A stretch of 64,000 nt of DNA from CAYVFC01 sp964450715 (GTDB lineage Bacteria; Myxococcota_A; Polyangia; Polyangiales; JAFGIB01), in the NCBI GenBank assembly GCA_964450715.1, contig CAYVFC010000008.1, positions 1 through 64,000 on the forward strand, written 5' to 3'. Position numbers and translations under genes: made by a program. Position 1 is the stretch's first letter, and the number at the start of each line of letters is the position of its first letter. Of this stretch, positions 41,191 to 53,092 are shown one piece after another. The notes beneath the pieces are model-generated. The model did not search any database, had not been told where the DNA came from, and saw nothing but the letters and a program-made list of their open reading frames with translations.

Positions 41191-43461
41191 ATGTTTTCAC
41201 GCTACTCTAAGAACGCCGCTGTCTTCTGTCTCTTCTTGGCGCTCGCGGTGGTTCATACCTACCCGATGGTGTTGAATATCGGCAGCGAGACCCCGCTGAA
41301 CCTCTCTTCCGTACCGGTAGCCTACGTGGCAGCAGAGCAGAGTATTCTCTTTTTCAAGGAAGCACCTCTCAGTTTTTCCGGTGCTCTCAACCCCACTATC
41401 ACCGGCCCTCTGCAATACCCGCTGCTCCTCTGTCCTTATGGATTCGGCTCGTTCCTGCTGTTCGCGCCCTTTTTTCTTCTCACCGGGAACCTCTACTTTT
41501 CGGCGAACATGTTTCTGCTGCTGTTGCTTTCCGGGTCCGCTTTCTCGATGTTCCTGCTGGCAAGGTACCTTACCGGAAGCGCGAGGGCCGCCGTGATTGC
41601 CGGCGCGGTTTTTGTTTTTTCCACGCCCGCGCTCGCGCTGCTACGCGACGTCTGGTCACTGAACCTGATAGTATTTCCTCTCATATTTCTCAACTTTATT
41701 CGATTCATAGACGAACAGAAGAAGCGCTATCTTTTTGCTACCGCCGGGTTCCTTGCTCTCGAATTCTATCTGGAAATTTACCACGTCATAATCGCTCAGT
41801 ACCTCTTGCTATCTATTGCACTGGTGAAATGGCGGGCCGTTTTTGCCAAGAAGAACGTCAAGGCGATTTTTGGTGCTTCGTTCGTCAGCGTCTTACTCGT
41901 ATCCCCCCTTGCCGTCCCCTATCTGCTCACCAGCCTTGCCTACGGAGTGGATTTTCGCTCAACGCCAGCCGAGCATATCATTTCGGTATTTCCAGGGGAA
42001 TGGCTGACCGTTGCATACAATAACGTCGTATACGGCGATTGGTTATCTCGGCCTCGATTCGCCGACGACCCCACCGTCCAGGTCGAGCTTTTCCCGGGCG
42101 TGCTGGTTTGTGCCACCGCTCTGTTTGGTGCGATAAAGGGACGGTACCGGTCGCTGTCGGGTCTCTTCTTGCTGTCCGTGGCGGCGCTGGCCATGTTGCT
42201 GGTGACGAGCTGGTACCCTTTTCATTTTTTTCGGCCCAATTACAGAGGAAATGTCCCACACCTGTGGATTCCTCTATTCAGATACCTTCCGTTTTTGGAG
42301 TATATCCGCGTCTTGGGCCGCTATGTCGTCGTCATCAACTTCTGCGTTGCGATTTTGGTCGGAGGAGGTTACCTAGAACTGGAAAGGAGAATCGAGAAGA
42401 AGTTTGGCCAGCGCCTAGCAATCGTATTATTCTTTCTATTCGCGTCTACCGTGAACGTCGAAAACCTTTCAGTTCCAAGAAAGATGCATACGTACGACGA
42501 GCTTTTCGGGCCTGGCGAGGCGGTTGCCTGGTTAAATGAACATCCCGTCTTCGAGAATCCCCATCAGGGGGTTCTCTACATCCCTTTCGACCCCGCGAGG
42601 ATCCGCCCGGACGTGGCGCCGTCCAGAGCCTATCTCGATTTTCTGGTACCGGTTTTCCGACACCTTTATCTGAGGCGTCCAACTTACAGTCACTTTTTCT
42701 CGTACAGGCCACGTGGATACGCACCTGCCGAGGCGTATGGTTTTCCGGATGTTGCTTCCCAGAAGTTTTTTGGGGCCATTGGCATCAGGGCGGTTGTCGT
42801 TTACGAAGCCTTGCTCGATAGCGATGCCCGCAAGACGTATGGCAAGAAGAACATGACCGGAAATGGGCTCCGTCACCTGGCGACGGTAGGAAACGGGGAG
42901 AAAATTTATCTCCTCGATAGGAGCATCGAGCTCGTGGATAGGCTCGTCCTGTATGACGAGTCGGAACCCGGTCGGATCAGGTTTTCTCTAGCGACTCCGG
43001 AAACCTTTTCCGGAAGAGCGAAAGGAGGAGGCCCCGATCCGGCTTCGGCCGAGCAGTTCTGGATTAATCCGAAACACTGCCAGCGCCAGGAAATCGACGT
43101 TCGGGCGGTGGACGCGAAAGGAAGGACGCATTCGGCGACGTTTTCCTATTATCTACCGCTCGTCGTAGGCGGTAAACAGGTGCAGGTGTTCGAGTGGACA
43201 ACGAAGGATGACTGGCAGTTCAAGGAAGTAGGCGTTGAATATGACGAAGAGTACATCGTGAGAGCCGAGGACTTGAATGATCGACAGGCGGTACGAACGA
43301 GCGGTCCGGGAGGAGGTGGCGCGATCGTGGCGCCCCCGGGGGACGCGTCGAGGGAATCAGGGGCTGCAGGAGACGAACAAGCAGCACGGGACGCGGCGGC
43401 GACCCCCCGATCCATCGAGAGGGCCATCGCGGACGCGGGCTATCACCCGGAGGCGCCGTGA
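41191..43461 (+). CDS. Large multi-pass membrane protein, GT-C-like
   Basis: A 756-residue protein with about 11-13 membrane segments up to residue 430, a soluble region (about 430-700) and an Arg/Glu/Gly-rich tail. It begins with HTYPMVLNIGSETPLN, a loop style found in uncharacterised membrane proteins related to GT-C glycosyltransferases and YfhO. No catalytic motif can be fixed with confidence. It starts about 60 bp after radical SAM protein 5 and may close the accessory operon. Codons in the membrane part are less GC-rich than in the tail. Confidence 0.65.
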   Translation: MFSRYSKNAAVFCLFLALAVVHTYPMVLNIGSETPLNLSSVPVAYVAAEQSILFFKEAPLSFSGALNPTITGPLQYPLLLCPYGFGSFLLFAPFFLLTGNLYFSANMFLLLLLSGSAFSMFLLARYLTGSARAAVIAGAVFVFSTPALALLRDVWSLNLIVFPLIFLNFIRFIDEQKKRYLFATAGFLALEFYLEIYHVIIAQYLLLSIALVKWRAVFAKKNVKAIFGASFVSVLLVSPLAVPYLLTSLAYGVDFRSTPAEHIISVFPGEWLTVAYNNVVYGDWLSRPRFADDPTVQVELFPGVLVCATALFGAIKGRYRSLSGLFLLSVAALAMLLVTSWYPFHFFRPNYRGNVPHLWIPLFRYLPFLEYIRVLGRYVVVINFCVAILVGGGYLELERRIEKKFGQRLAIVLFFLFASTVNVENLSVPRKMHTYDELFGPGEAVAWLNEHPVFENPHQGVLYIPFDPARIRPDVAPSRAYLDFLVPVFRHLYLRRPTYSHFFSYRPRGYAPAEAYGFPDVASQKFFGAIGIRAVVVYEALLDSDARKTYGKKNMTGNGLRHLATVGNGEKIYLLDRSIELVDRLVLYDESEPGRIRFSLATPETFSGRAKGGGPDPASAEQFWINPKHCQRQEIDVRAVDAKGRTHSATFSYYLPLVVGGKQVQVFEWTTKDDWQFKEVGVEYDEEYIVRAEDLNDRQAVRTSGPGGGGAIVAPPGDASRESGAAGDEQAARDAAATPRSIERAIADAGYHPEAP

Positions 43462-43538
43462 GCGCCAGCTAACACCGAAGGTTCGACGACCGGCTTTGCT
43501 TTCGAGCGCCCCGGGGCGACCGGAAAAGGAGGAATCGA

Positions 43539-43748
43539 GTGAAGACTTTATCATGGACAGCCTGCCTCTCAATACTCGTTGTATCCGTAGCCTGTGGCGG
43601 CGCGCACAACGGACGACCTGGTCGCGTTCGTTTCGCCAGCAGGCAGAGGCGCTCAAGCCCTCGGCACGCCGCGCGCCGGTCTGTGCAACGTGCGCCTTGT
43701 TACGCCACCTCGAATCGACCGGCGCTGCACGCTCCGCGACGCTCGTAA
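43539..43748 (+). pseudogene. Small lipoprotein, probably frameshifted
   Basis: A strong AAAGGAGG site lies six bases before a GTG, and the product starts as a lipoprotein signal (MKTLSWTACLSILVVSVACG, lipobox near residue 19). After about residue 22 the peptide turns Arg/Ser-rich and unlike an exported protein (GRVRFASRQRRSSPRH). Another frame over the same bases reads TTDDLVAFVSPAGRGAQAL, which looks more natural. A frameshift just after the signal peptide would explain this. Confidence 0.45.
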
Positions 43749-43822
43749 CCCGCTATGAGCCAAGTTATTAGCCGCCTATTCGAACGGTGAAACCGCTTCG
43801 AGCGGCTCGAAAAACTTAACTT

Positions 43823-43837
43823 CTTAACTCCGACCCC
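43823..43837. repeat. Isolated REP-like core
   Basis: cttaactccgacccc, in the same orientation as and one base different from the core cttaagtccgacccc-type copies next to the transposase at 48221. It lies 8 bp past the stop codon of the gene that follows on the minus strand. Confidence 0.55.
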
Positions 43838-43844
43838 TATTTTC

Positions 43845-46849
<3,005 letters not shown>

Positions 46850-46850
<1 letters not shown>

Positions 46851-47785
46851 CAGAAACTCCCGCGGGCGGCTGCTCCGCCAAAGCCCGGGGCCAGCACCGG
46901 GCTCACGGCCAGATCGGACGGCGGCTCTTGTTCGCCGCTGAAGACGGTCAGCATCAGCACCCCGGCCGTGGCCGAGGCGACTCCGAGCACGATCAGGATA
47001 TTCGTGGTCGAGGCCAGGGTATCGCGCCGGTCCAGGTCGTCGCGGCTGGAAGCCGGACACTCGCCGCCCTGGCATTGGTCCGCCAGGTCGCCGTTGACCG
47101 AGAGCGCCATGCCTCCGGTAACGGCCCCGCCCACCACCAGCGCGCCCCCGAGCCCGATGGCCACGTAGCCGGGAATGGTCAGGCTCGAAGAGCCTTCGTC
47201 GGCCGGCCGGTCCTGCTGCTCGGAATCGACCGCGGCGAGGTCCGGCTCGTGGCTTTCTTCGGGCCCGCCCTCGGTCACGGCCGCCTGCCCGTCCTTGTCG
47301 TTCACACTCACACTCTTCTCCAGCTTGGCCAGCCGCTGTTCGAGCTCGGTGATCTGCTTGCTCACCAGTTCGCTCATGTCGCTCTTGGGCACCAGCTCGC
47401 GGTAGCGCCGGAGCAGCTGGTAGGCCCGCTCGTGGTCGCCTGCCGAGCGCGCGGCCTGGGCGGCGTTGAACAGGGTGGCCGGATGCTCGACCAGCTCCAG
47501 CGAGCAGAGGAAAGCTTCCAGGGCCTTTTCGCTCTGCTCCTTGACGTAGAGGGCCTCCGCCTTGGTGAACCACTCTCCGGCCAGCTTCCGCGCCTGCTCG
47601 TCGTCCGCCGGGCGGGCCGGGCACTCCTCGGCCACACCCTCGGGAGCGCTCTGCTCCCTGGCCTCCGGCCCCTTGGCCGGCGTCGGGGTTGTCGGGCTCG
47701 ACGGCTCGCCGGCCTCCTGCGCCGCGGCGGCGCCAGCAAGTAGGTAAAACGCAACTATGGCAGGAACGATCAAGCGAAGACGCAA
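46850..47785 (-). CDS. Exported TPR protein with C-terminal membrane segments
   Basis: A 311-residue protein with a signal peptide (LIVPAIVAFYLLAGAAAAQ), TPR-like helices at about 70-140 (AEALYVKEQSEKALEAFLCS, then NAAQAARSAGDHERAYQLL), a short coiled coil (SELVSKQITELEQRLAKLE) and two hydrophobic segments at about 205-230 and 265-285. This layout is frequent in myxobacteria, often next to kinases and surface proteins, with no assigned function. The start appears to be TTG at 47785. It is coupled to the modular lipoprotein downstream. Confidence 0.8.
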
Positions 47786-48220
47786 GGCAGCAACCCGCCC
47801 TTTCGCGACGTGTTATACGGTTTTCCGTTTATTTTATCACATTTCCTTTTCCATGATGGCCTCGACACACATCCACCTAACTATATAATATTACAGTGTT
47901 TTAATTTAATTTAAGGATTTAAGGGGTCGGACTTAACTAATTAACAATTCGATATTTAAGGTTTAAGGGGTCGGACTTAACTAATTAACAATTCGACGCA
48001 AAAGAGGCTCTCAATAACAATTTGATATTACGAAGTAATTCGACGCGCCGCGTTTTGTGCCACGCCGGAGCGAGGTATTCGTGTCTTCCAACCGTTCGGT
48101 ACGGAGCCACCAGGTAGCCACCAGAGACGAATACTAGGCTGCGGTTCTTCTGCCCGACATAAAACCGCCTTCGGACGTTTTCGGACGCAACCTATCCTGA
48201 TGTCCGGTCGATAACCTGGT
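47786..48220. other. AT-rich transposon left flank
   Basis: About 435 bp, strikingly AT-rich at 47820-48020 against the GC-rich surroundings. It holds the two REP copies and lies between the divergent TPR gene and the transposase gene. No other gene is supported. Confidence 0.65.
47923..47996. repeat. REP-like sequence, two direct copies upstream of the transposase
   Basis: ggggtcggacttaactaatt plus aacaattcga occurs at 47923-47952 and 47967-47996, a 44-bp period. The reverse complement occurs downstream of the transposase at 49395 and 49558. Confidence 0.85.
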
Positions 48221-49255
48221 ATGCCCCGTACAATCCACGAACCGATACCAGGAATCGTCCAGCACCTGATCCTCCGCTTCGTCGACCACGAACATCTGTT
48301 GGTCGATGACACTCGACGGTATGATTATCTCGATAGGTTGGGAAAGAGCCTCGAGACCAGCGACTGGCGAGCACTATGGTATGCGTTGATGGAAACGCAT
48401 ATCCATCTTGCCCTCGTCGCCGGAAAGGATTCGCTCGCCAGCTGGTTGCGCCCCGTCGACACGGGTTTCGCTGGATATCTCAACCGCTCCGGACGGCGAA
48501 ATGGCCAAAGAAAACTGGGACCGGTCTTCGCCGACCGGCCGAAGAGTTTTAACTTCGCCGACGACCGAGCCGGTTATCTCGCCGCCTATATTCACAACAA
48601 TCCGGTACGCGCCGACGTCGTAACCGACCCGGCTCACAGCACCTGGACGAGCCACCGGGCGTACCTGGGTCTGGAACCGGCGCCCGCATTTCTCCATGTC
48701 GAGGAAGGGCTCGCGCTAACAGGAAACGACGGGACGACGGCCGGAAGGATGGCTTTCCATGAATTCGTCGTCTCGCGCATAAAGGACCGTACGAGCTCTC
48801 ACATGTCGGGAGCGCAAATGGCTGCCGTAAGGAATGCGATCCGAGAAGAGACGGGACCCGTCACCGAGCTTATCTCGCCGTACTTCGTTGCTGACAAGGT
48901 TCGCTACCAGGGTCGAGCCAGACGAAACTCCCACATACGCCGTGCCTACGATGGAACCCCGCAGACCGTCCTGAAAGTCGTCGCCGAGATTACTGGGATA
49001 CCCGAAAAAATGATTTCTAGCCGATCCCGAATCCGAGCGGCGACGGCGGCACGAAAGGTCGCCCTGCTAGCGTGGCGCGAGTTGGATCGACCGATAGCGG
49101 AGATGTGCGCGGCGCTAGCGATCAGTCAGCCTGCTGGCTCGCTACTCTTACGACGCCGCCGATCCTCGGACCTGATGTCGGATCAAATAGCAGAGAACGT
49201 TGTCTGTCGACTCGCGAACCAAAAACATCGCCCCCTGCTAAAACTCGGTATATAG
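48221..49255 (+). CDS. REP-associated tyrosine transposase (RAYT/TnpA-REP)
   Basis: A 344-residue HUH/Y1 endonuclease of the IS200-related RAYT family, which nicks and moves or spreads REP palindromes as single-stranded DNA. The HUH motif is H60-I-H62 in ALMETHIHLALV and the catalytic tyrosine is Y123 in YLAAYIHNNPVRADVV. The C-terminal part (about 260-325) resembles the DnaA-like helix-turn-helix often fused to this family. The protein seems intact. Its REP-like targets flank it on both sides in opposite orientations. Confidence 0.88.
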   Translation: MPRTIHEPIPGIVQHLILRFVDHEHLLVDDTRRYDYLDRLGKSLETSDWRALWYALMETHIHLALVAGKDSLASWLRPVDTGFAGYLNRSGRRNGQRKLGPVFADRPKSFNFADDRAGYLAAYIHNNPVRADVVTDPAHSTWTSHRAYLGLEPAPAFLHVEEGLALTGNDGTTAGRMAFHEFVVSRIKDRTSSHMSGAQMAAVRNAIREETGPVTELISPYFVADKVRYQGRARRNSHIRRAYDGTPQTVLKVVAEITGIPEKMISSRSRIRAATAARKVALLAWRELDRPIAEMCAALAISQPAGSLLLRRRRSSDLMSDQIAENVVCRLANQKHRPLLKLGI

Positions 49256-49481
49256 AGGCTCCTGGCTGCGATCNNNNNNNNNNNNNNNNNNNNNNNNNNN
49301 NNNNNNNNNNNNNNNNNNNNNNNNNNNNNNNNNNNNNNNNNNNNNNNNNNNNNNNNNNNNNNNNNNNNNNNNNAGGTCAGGAAGGTCAACTATAAATTGT
49401 TAAATAGTTAAGTCCGACCCCTATTTCCAAAAACATCGCCCCCTGCTAAAACTCGGTATATAGAGGCTCCTGGCTGCGATC
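49219..49481. repeat. Direct duplication of the transposase 3' end across the N gap
   Basis: The 55 bp at 49219-49273 (including the transposase stop codon) are repeated at 49427-49481, 208 bp further on. The sequence after the gap (aggtcaggaaggtcaac through ctatttcc) is likewise repeated at 49533-49590. This may be a real tandem duplication or two overlapping contig ends joined without merging. Confidence 0.8.
49274..49373. other. 100-N assembly gap
   Basis: Exactly 100 undetermined bases flanked by sequences that recur just downstream, as expected when an assembly breaks in a repeat. Confidence 0.97.
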
Positions 49482-49584
49482 CCCCCTCGGCGGCGCGACG
49501 TCTGAATGACGGTCAGGAAGGTCAGGAAGGTCAGGAAGGTCAGGAAGGTCAACTATAAATTGTTAAATAGTTAAGTCCGACCCC
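49395..49584. repeat. REP-like copies downstream of the transposase
   Basis: aattgttaaatagttaagtc plus cgacccc at 49395-49421 and 49558-49584. They are inverted relative to the two upstream copies, and each is followed by an AT-rich ctatttcc tail. Confidence 0.85.
49511..49546. repeat. 9-bp tandem repeat
   Basis: Four perfect copies of ggtcaggaa (49511, 49520, 49529, 49538) followed by a partial copy. A shorter run of the same unit abuts the right side of the N gap. Confidence 0.9.
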
Positions 49585-49630
49585 TATTTCCTATTTACCT
49601 ATTTATATTTACTATTTATTTCCCTATTTC

Positions 49631-51589
49631 CTATTTGAACGGGTTGGAGAGGAGCATTTTTTCGGGTTTCTTCTTGGGCTTGGGGCGGGCGGGGGGGCGC
49701 TTGGCGGTTGCTAGCCTTGGCATACGAACGGTGATGATCTGATCTCGGTCGAGCTTGATGGTGCGTTGAAAGGGACGGTGTCCCGGAGCAGTCACCCGGA
49801 GCAGCTTCGCCTGCTCGGTACGCTCGAGCTCCAGCGGCGGCTTCATGCGCTCGCCGCCCAGGGTGACCACGGCCGCGGCCGGCGCGCCCCTGAGCTCGAT
49901 GGCCACGGTCGAGGGAGCCTCCACGCCCAAGGGCGGCTCTGGCTCGCCCGCGGAAGCCGTCGCCTCTTGCTCGCCTTCGGTCGGTCGCTTCCCGGACGCC
50001 GGCTGCACCTGCCCGGCAGCCGATACCGGTTCGGTTTCGATTTCCGCGGCAATGGTCTCCAATAACGCCCCCGCGGCCGGCTCCGATTCTTCAGCTTGTG
50101 GCCAATCAGCCGCGGCCCCCGTTGCCACACCAGAGCCGGCCGACGCCGGTGCGGCCGGCTCCAGCACCGCCGGCTCGAGCACCAAATCCTCCACCGCCGC
50201 CAGGTCCGCCTCCCCGCCCCCCATCGAGGCTAGCCCGATGACCATGGCCGCCAGCCCGGCCCCCACCAGCGCGGACAGGGCTATCTGCTTGGGCGTCAGC
50301 AGCTTGATGCGCCCGGTGATTCCCCCTCCCTGCTTGCCGACCGCATCCGGCCGCCCGAAAACGGCCTCCTGAATCACCGCGGCGCCCAGCCGCAGCCCGT
50401 ACTCCCCCGGGCGCAGGACCCGCTTGATCGTCCACTTGAATGAGTCGCCCAGGCTGTCGCTCTTGCCCGCGGGCTCGATCGGCTCGTCCAGCGTGGTCTC
50501 CCCGTCCGGCCGGCCGCGCCCCTCGGCCGCGCGCCCGCCCACGATCTCGTGCTCGCCCGACTCGTCGCGCCGGCCCGACCCTGCCGGCCCTATCTCGTCC
50601 CCGGAAATCGGCGAGGCGGGCGGGATGGCGGGCATCCCGGTACCCGTATCGACCTTGGGAAGCGCCGGAGCCGGCGGTACGGACTTGCGCAGCACCTCGA
50701 AGGCCTGCGGCGTCATCTCGTACTCGGCCCGCTCGCAATAGGGCAGCAGGGCGTCGATCATCTCCGAAACGGCCTGGAAGCGGCCGTCCCGGTCCTTGGT
50801 CATGGCTTTACCCACCACCGCGATCAATCCCTCGTGCGCGCCCGGAGCCCGCGGGCCGAGCGGCACCGGATCCTCGATGAGCACGTTGGCCAGCACCTCG
50901 TTGTAGCTCTCGCCCTTGAAGGGCAGCTCGCCGGCCAGCATCTGGTAGAGCAGCACGCCCGCCGCCCAGATGTCGATGCGCTCGTCGATGTCCTTGCGGC
51001 CGCGCGCCTGCTCGGGCGACAGGTATGACGGCGTACCCAGCACGGTGCCGGTCTTGGTCAGCCTGAGCGAGTCCTCGGTGGCCTCCTGCACCTTGGCCAC
51101 GCCGAAATCGAGCAGCTTGACCTCCTCCCGGTTGCGGGCGTCCACCGCCATGAAGACGTTCTCTGGCTTGAGATCGCGGTGGATGATCCCCTTCTTGTGG
51201 GCGGCGTACAGGGCCGAGAGGATCTGCAGCACGATGGCCACCGCCCGGGTGGGCGGCAGCGCCCCCTTCTCCTTCAAGACGACGTCCAGGCTCACCCCGT
51301 CCAGCAGCTCCATGACGATGTAGGCAGTGCCGTCCCCCTCCACGCCCACGTCGTAGATCTCGATGATGTTAGGGTGGCCGATGGCGCTGGCCGACTCGGC
51401 CTCGCGTAAAAAGCGCTCCACCGCATCGGGCTCGCTCCGGGTGTCCGGGTGCATCATCTTGATGGCCACCCGCCGGTTGATGCGGGTGTGCTCGGCCTCG
51501 TAGACCGAACCCATCCCACCCTCTCCCAGAAGCCGGACGAGGTTGTATTTGCGGTCGACGATCCTGCCGATGAGCTGCACCACCTTCAT
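49631..51589 (-). CDS. Membrane Ser/Thr protein kinase with PEGA-like sensor tail
   Basis: A 652-residue Hanks-type (PknB-like) kinase. Residues about 14-280 have the glycine loop LGEGGMGSVYEA, VAIKMM, HRDLKPENV, LDFGVAK and GTPSYLSPEQARG, all intact. A low-complexity linker leads to one membrane segment (about 435-457, IALSALVGAGLAAMVIGLAS). An Ala/Glu/Pro-rich spacer follows, then a PEGA-like beta domain (about 575-635) with LRGAPAAAVVTLGG and VTAPGHRPFQRTI. It would phosphorylate cytoplasmic proteins in response to an envelope signal. It lies downstream of a lipoprotein and the giant surface protein on the same strand. Confidence 0.92.
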   Translation of the reverse strand: MKVVQLIGRIVDRKYNLVRLLGEGGMGSVYEAEHTRINRRVAIKMMHPDTRSEPDAVERFLREAESASAIGHPNIIEIYDVGVEGDGTAYIVMELLDGVSLDVVLKEKGALPPTRAVAIVLQILSALYAAHKKGIIHRDLKPENVFMAVDARNREEVKLLDFGVAKVQEATEDSLRLTKTGTVLGTPSYLSPEQARGRKDIDERIDIWAAGVLLYQMLAGELPFKGESYNEVLANVLIEDPVPLGPRAPGAHEGLIAVVGKAMTKDRDGRFQAVSEMIDALLPYCERAEYEMTPQAFEVLRKSVPPAPALPKVDTGTGMPAIPPASPISGDEIGPAGSGRRDESGEHEIVGGRAAEGRGRPDGETTLDEPIEPAGKSDSLGDSFKWTIKRVLRPGEYGLRLGAAVIQEAVFGRPDAVGKQGGGITGRIKLLTPKQIALSALVGAGLAAMVIGLASMGGGEADLAAVEDLVLEPAVLEPAAPASAGSGVATGAAADWPQAEESEPAAGALLETIAAEIETEPVSAAGQVQPASGKRPTEGEQEATASAGEPEPPLGVEAPSTVAIELRGAPAAAVVTLGGERMKPPLELERTEQAKLLRVTAPGHRPFQRTIKLDRDQIITVRMPRLATAKRPPARPKPKKKPEKMLLSNPFK

Positions 51590-51697
51590 CCCGTAATGTA
51601 TCGGGAAACCACGGTTAAGGCGAACCTACGGCCGATCCACCCTGGTGTTATCAGGGCCCCGGCCGCGGTTGCCCCGGCCAGTATGCGCGAAGGCGCC

Positions 51698-53035
51698 TCA
51701 TTCCATACACCAGAGGTTGACCATCATATGCTCTCGCGTGCCGTCATCGTATACGTCGCTCCAGCTCAGGGCCACCCTCTGGTCCGAGGTCACGGCGAGC
51801 GACGTCCGGTTGCCCGAGAGCGAGGCATGGTACACGTCGCTGGACCCCTGCACGTTGCCGTCCCTGTCCAGTGACATGACGCGTATCATCCCGGTCGTTT
51901 CCGAGCCGCGGTTGCGGACCGCGCGGTAGGCGACCATGTAGCCCACGCCCGTGGGCAGCTTGATGATGGAGGGATCGGCTCCCTGTTCCGGAGCGGATAC
52001 GATCCGCCGGTCGTTCTGCTCGAGGTCGCCGGCCGCGTTGATCGTCCTGAAGTGGATCTCGCCACCAGTCGGGTCGGGCGCGATGGCGTACACGACCGCT
52101 CCCCCCTCCGAGTCCGAAGTCGCCGCGCCTGATCCGTGCCGCCCCACCGCGTCGGAAAGCACCTCGAAGGGCTCCAGCACCTGTCCGGTAGCGTCCAGCT
52201 TTTGCAGGACCAGCTGCGGCTGGTCGCCTCCGGCCTTGTAGATGAGGAATGCCGAATCCTCTGCGAACGCCGTCAGATCCAGGCTTTTGATCGACCCCTC
52301 GTTCACTTCGCGGACGATGGTTACCGGCCCCAGGGGCTCGCCCGTGGCCGCGATCTGGCGCGTGGCCACGGCCCAGGTACCAGTGCTCAAATCCTCCTCG
52401 GCCCAGGCCACCAGCACCGAATCCCCGACGCTCGCCATGGCCAGCTCCCGCTCCATCCGGTCGCTCTCGCTCAGCTGGAACGGATCGGCGGACACGGGAT
52501 CCTGTCCGGGGGGGTAGACCGTGGCTCTGACCTCGGTGGAGTCGCGATGGTCCACCCACAGCAGCAGCCAGCCGCCATCGCCCGGCCCGATGATCGCGGT
52601 ATCGATGAGCTCGCAGTCATCCATCAGGGTCCAGACTTCCGGCTGGTAGCTCGAGCTCTCCAGCTCGAAGACAGCCAGCTGGTCCAGGCAAGCCCCCAGA
52701 TCCCTCTCCACGGACGCGAAGAGGTTGGCAGCCCTGTCCACGGCCAGGGCCGAGACGGGCCGTACCTCCTGGACGTCCGAGGCCAGAAGCGCGACCTCCT
52801 CGGGAAGCGCACAGCACTTTCCCTCGCAGTCGGCGACCTCCCGCTGCTCCGCCGCGGCGTCCTCGCCGGGTATCTCCGGCACCCAGGCCGCGTCCGAGCC
52901 CGCGTCGAGCAAAGGCCCGGCGTCGAGACCAGCGTCCAGCTCCTCGACCGACTCGCTCTCGCAGTTACACCCGGCCAAAAGCGGTAGCGCCACGGCCGCG
53001 ACGGCGAAGATAACGGTTAAAACGGTGCGTTTCAT
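51698..53035 (-). CDS. Lipoprotein, beta-propeller-like
   Basis: A 445-residue lipoprotein. The signal segment ends VALPLLAGC (lipobox near residue 23), followed by an Asp/Ala spacer (LDAGLDAGPLLDAGSDAA). The mature part has repeated strand patterns such as GGWLLLWVDHRDSTEVRATV, GDSVLVAWAEEDLSTGTW and QRVALSWSDVYDDGTREH, suggesting a propeller of six or seven blades. Four cysteines cluster near residue 68 (CEGKCC). Function unknown. It follows the giant protein gene by 57 bp, so co-expression is likely. Confidence 0.8.
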   Translation of the reverse strand: MKRTVLTVIFAVAAVALPLLAGCNCESESVEELDAGLDAGPLLDAGSDAAWVPEIPGEDAAAEQREVADCEGKCCALPEEVALLASDVQEVRPVSALAVDRAANLFASVERDLGACLDQLAVFELESSSYQPEVWTLMDDCELIDTAIIGPGDGGWLLLWVDHRDSTEVRATVYPPGQDPVSADPFQLSESDRMERELAMASVGDSVLVAWAEEDLSTGTWAVATRQIAATGEPLGPVTIVREVNEGSIKSLDLTAFAEDSAFLIYKAGGDQPQLVLQKLDATGQVLEPFEVLSDAVGRHGSGAATSDSEGGAVVYAIAPDPTGGEIHFRTINAAGDLEQNDRRIVSAPEQGADPSIIKLPTGVGYMVAYRAVRNRGSETTGMIRVMSLDRDGNVQGSSDVYHASLSGNRTSLAVTSDQRVALSWSDVYDDGTREHMMVNLWCME

Positions 53036-53092
53036 AGATACTAGAAGCCTACCGCGCTGCTCGATCCAATTCCACGGTTTTGTCGCCGGGGG

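Noticed and set aside
46851..47624. N-terminal extension of the modular lipoprotein frame
   Set aside because: It overlaps the TPR protein gene, is Arg/Gly-rich nonsense, and the lipobox signal starts at 46850.
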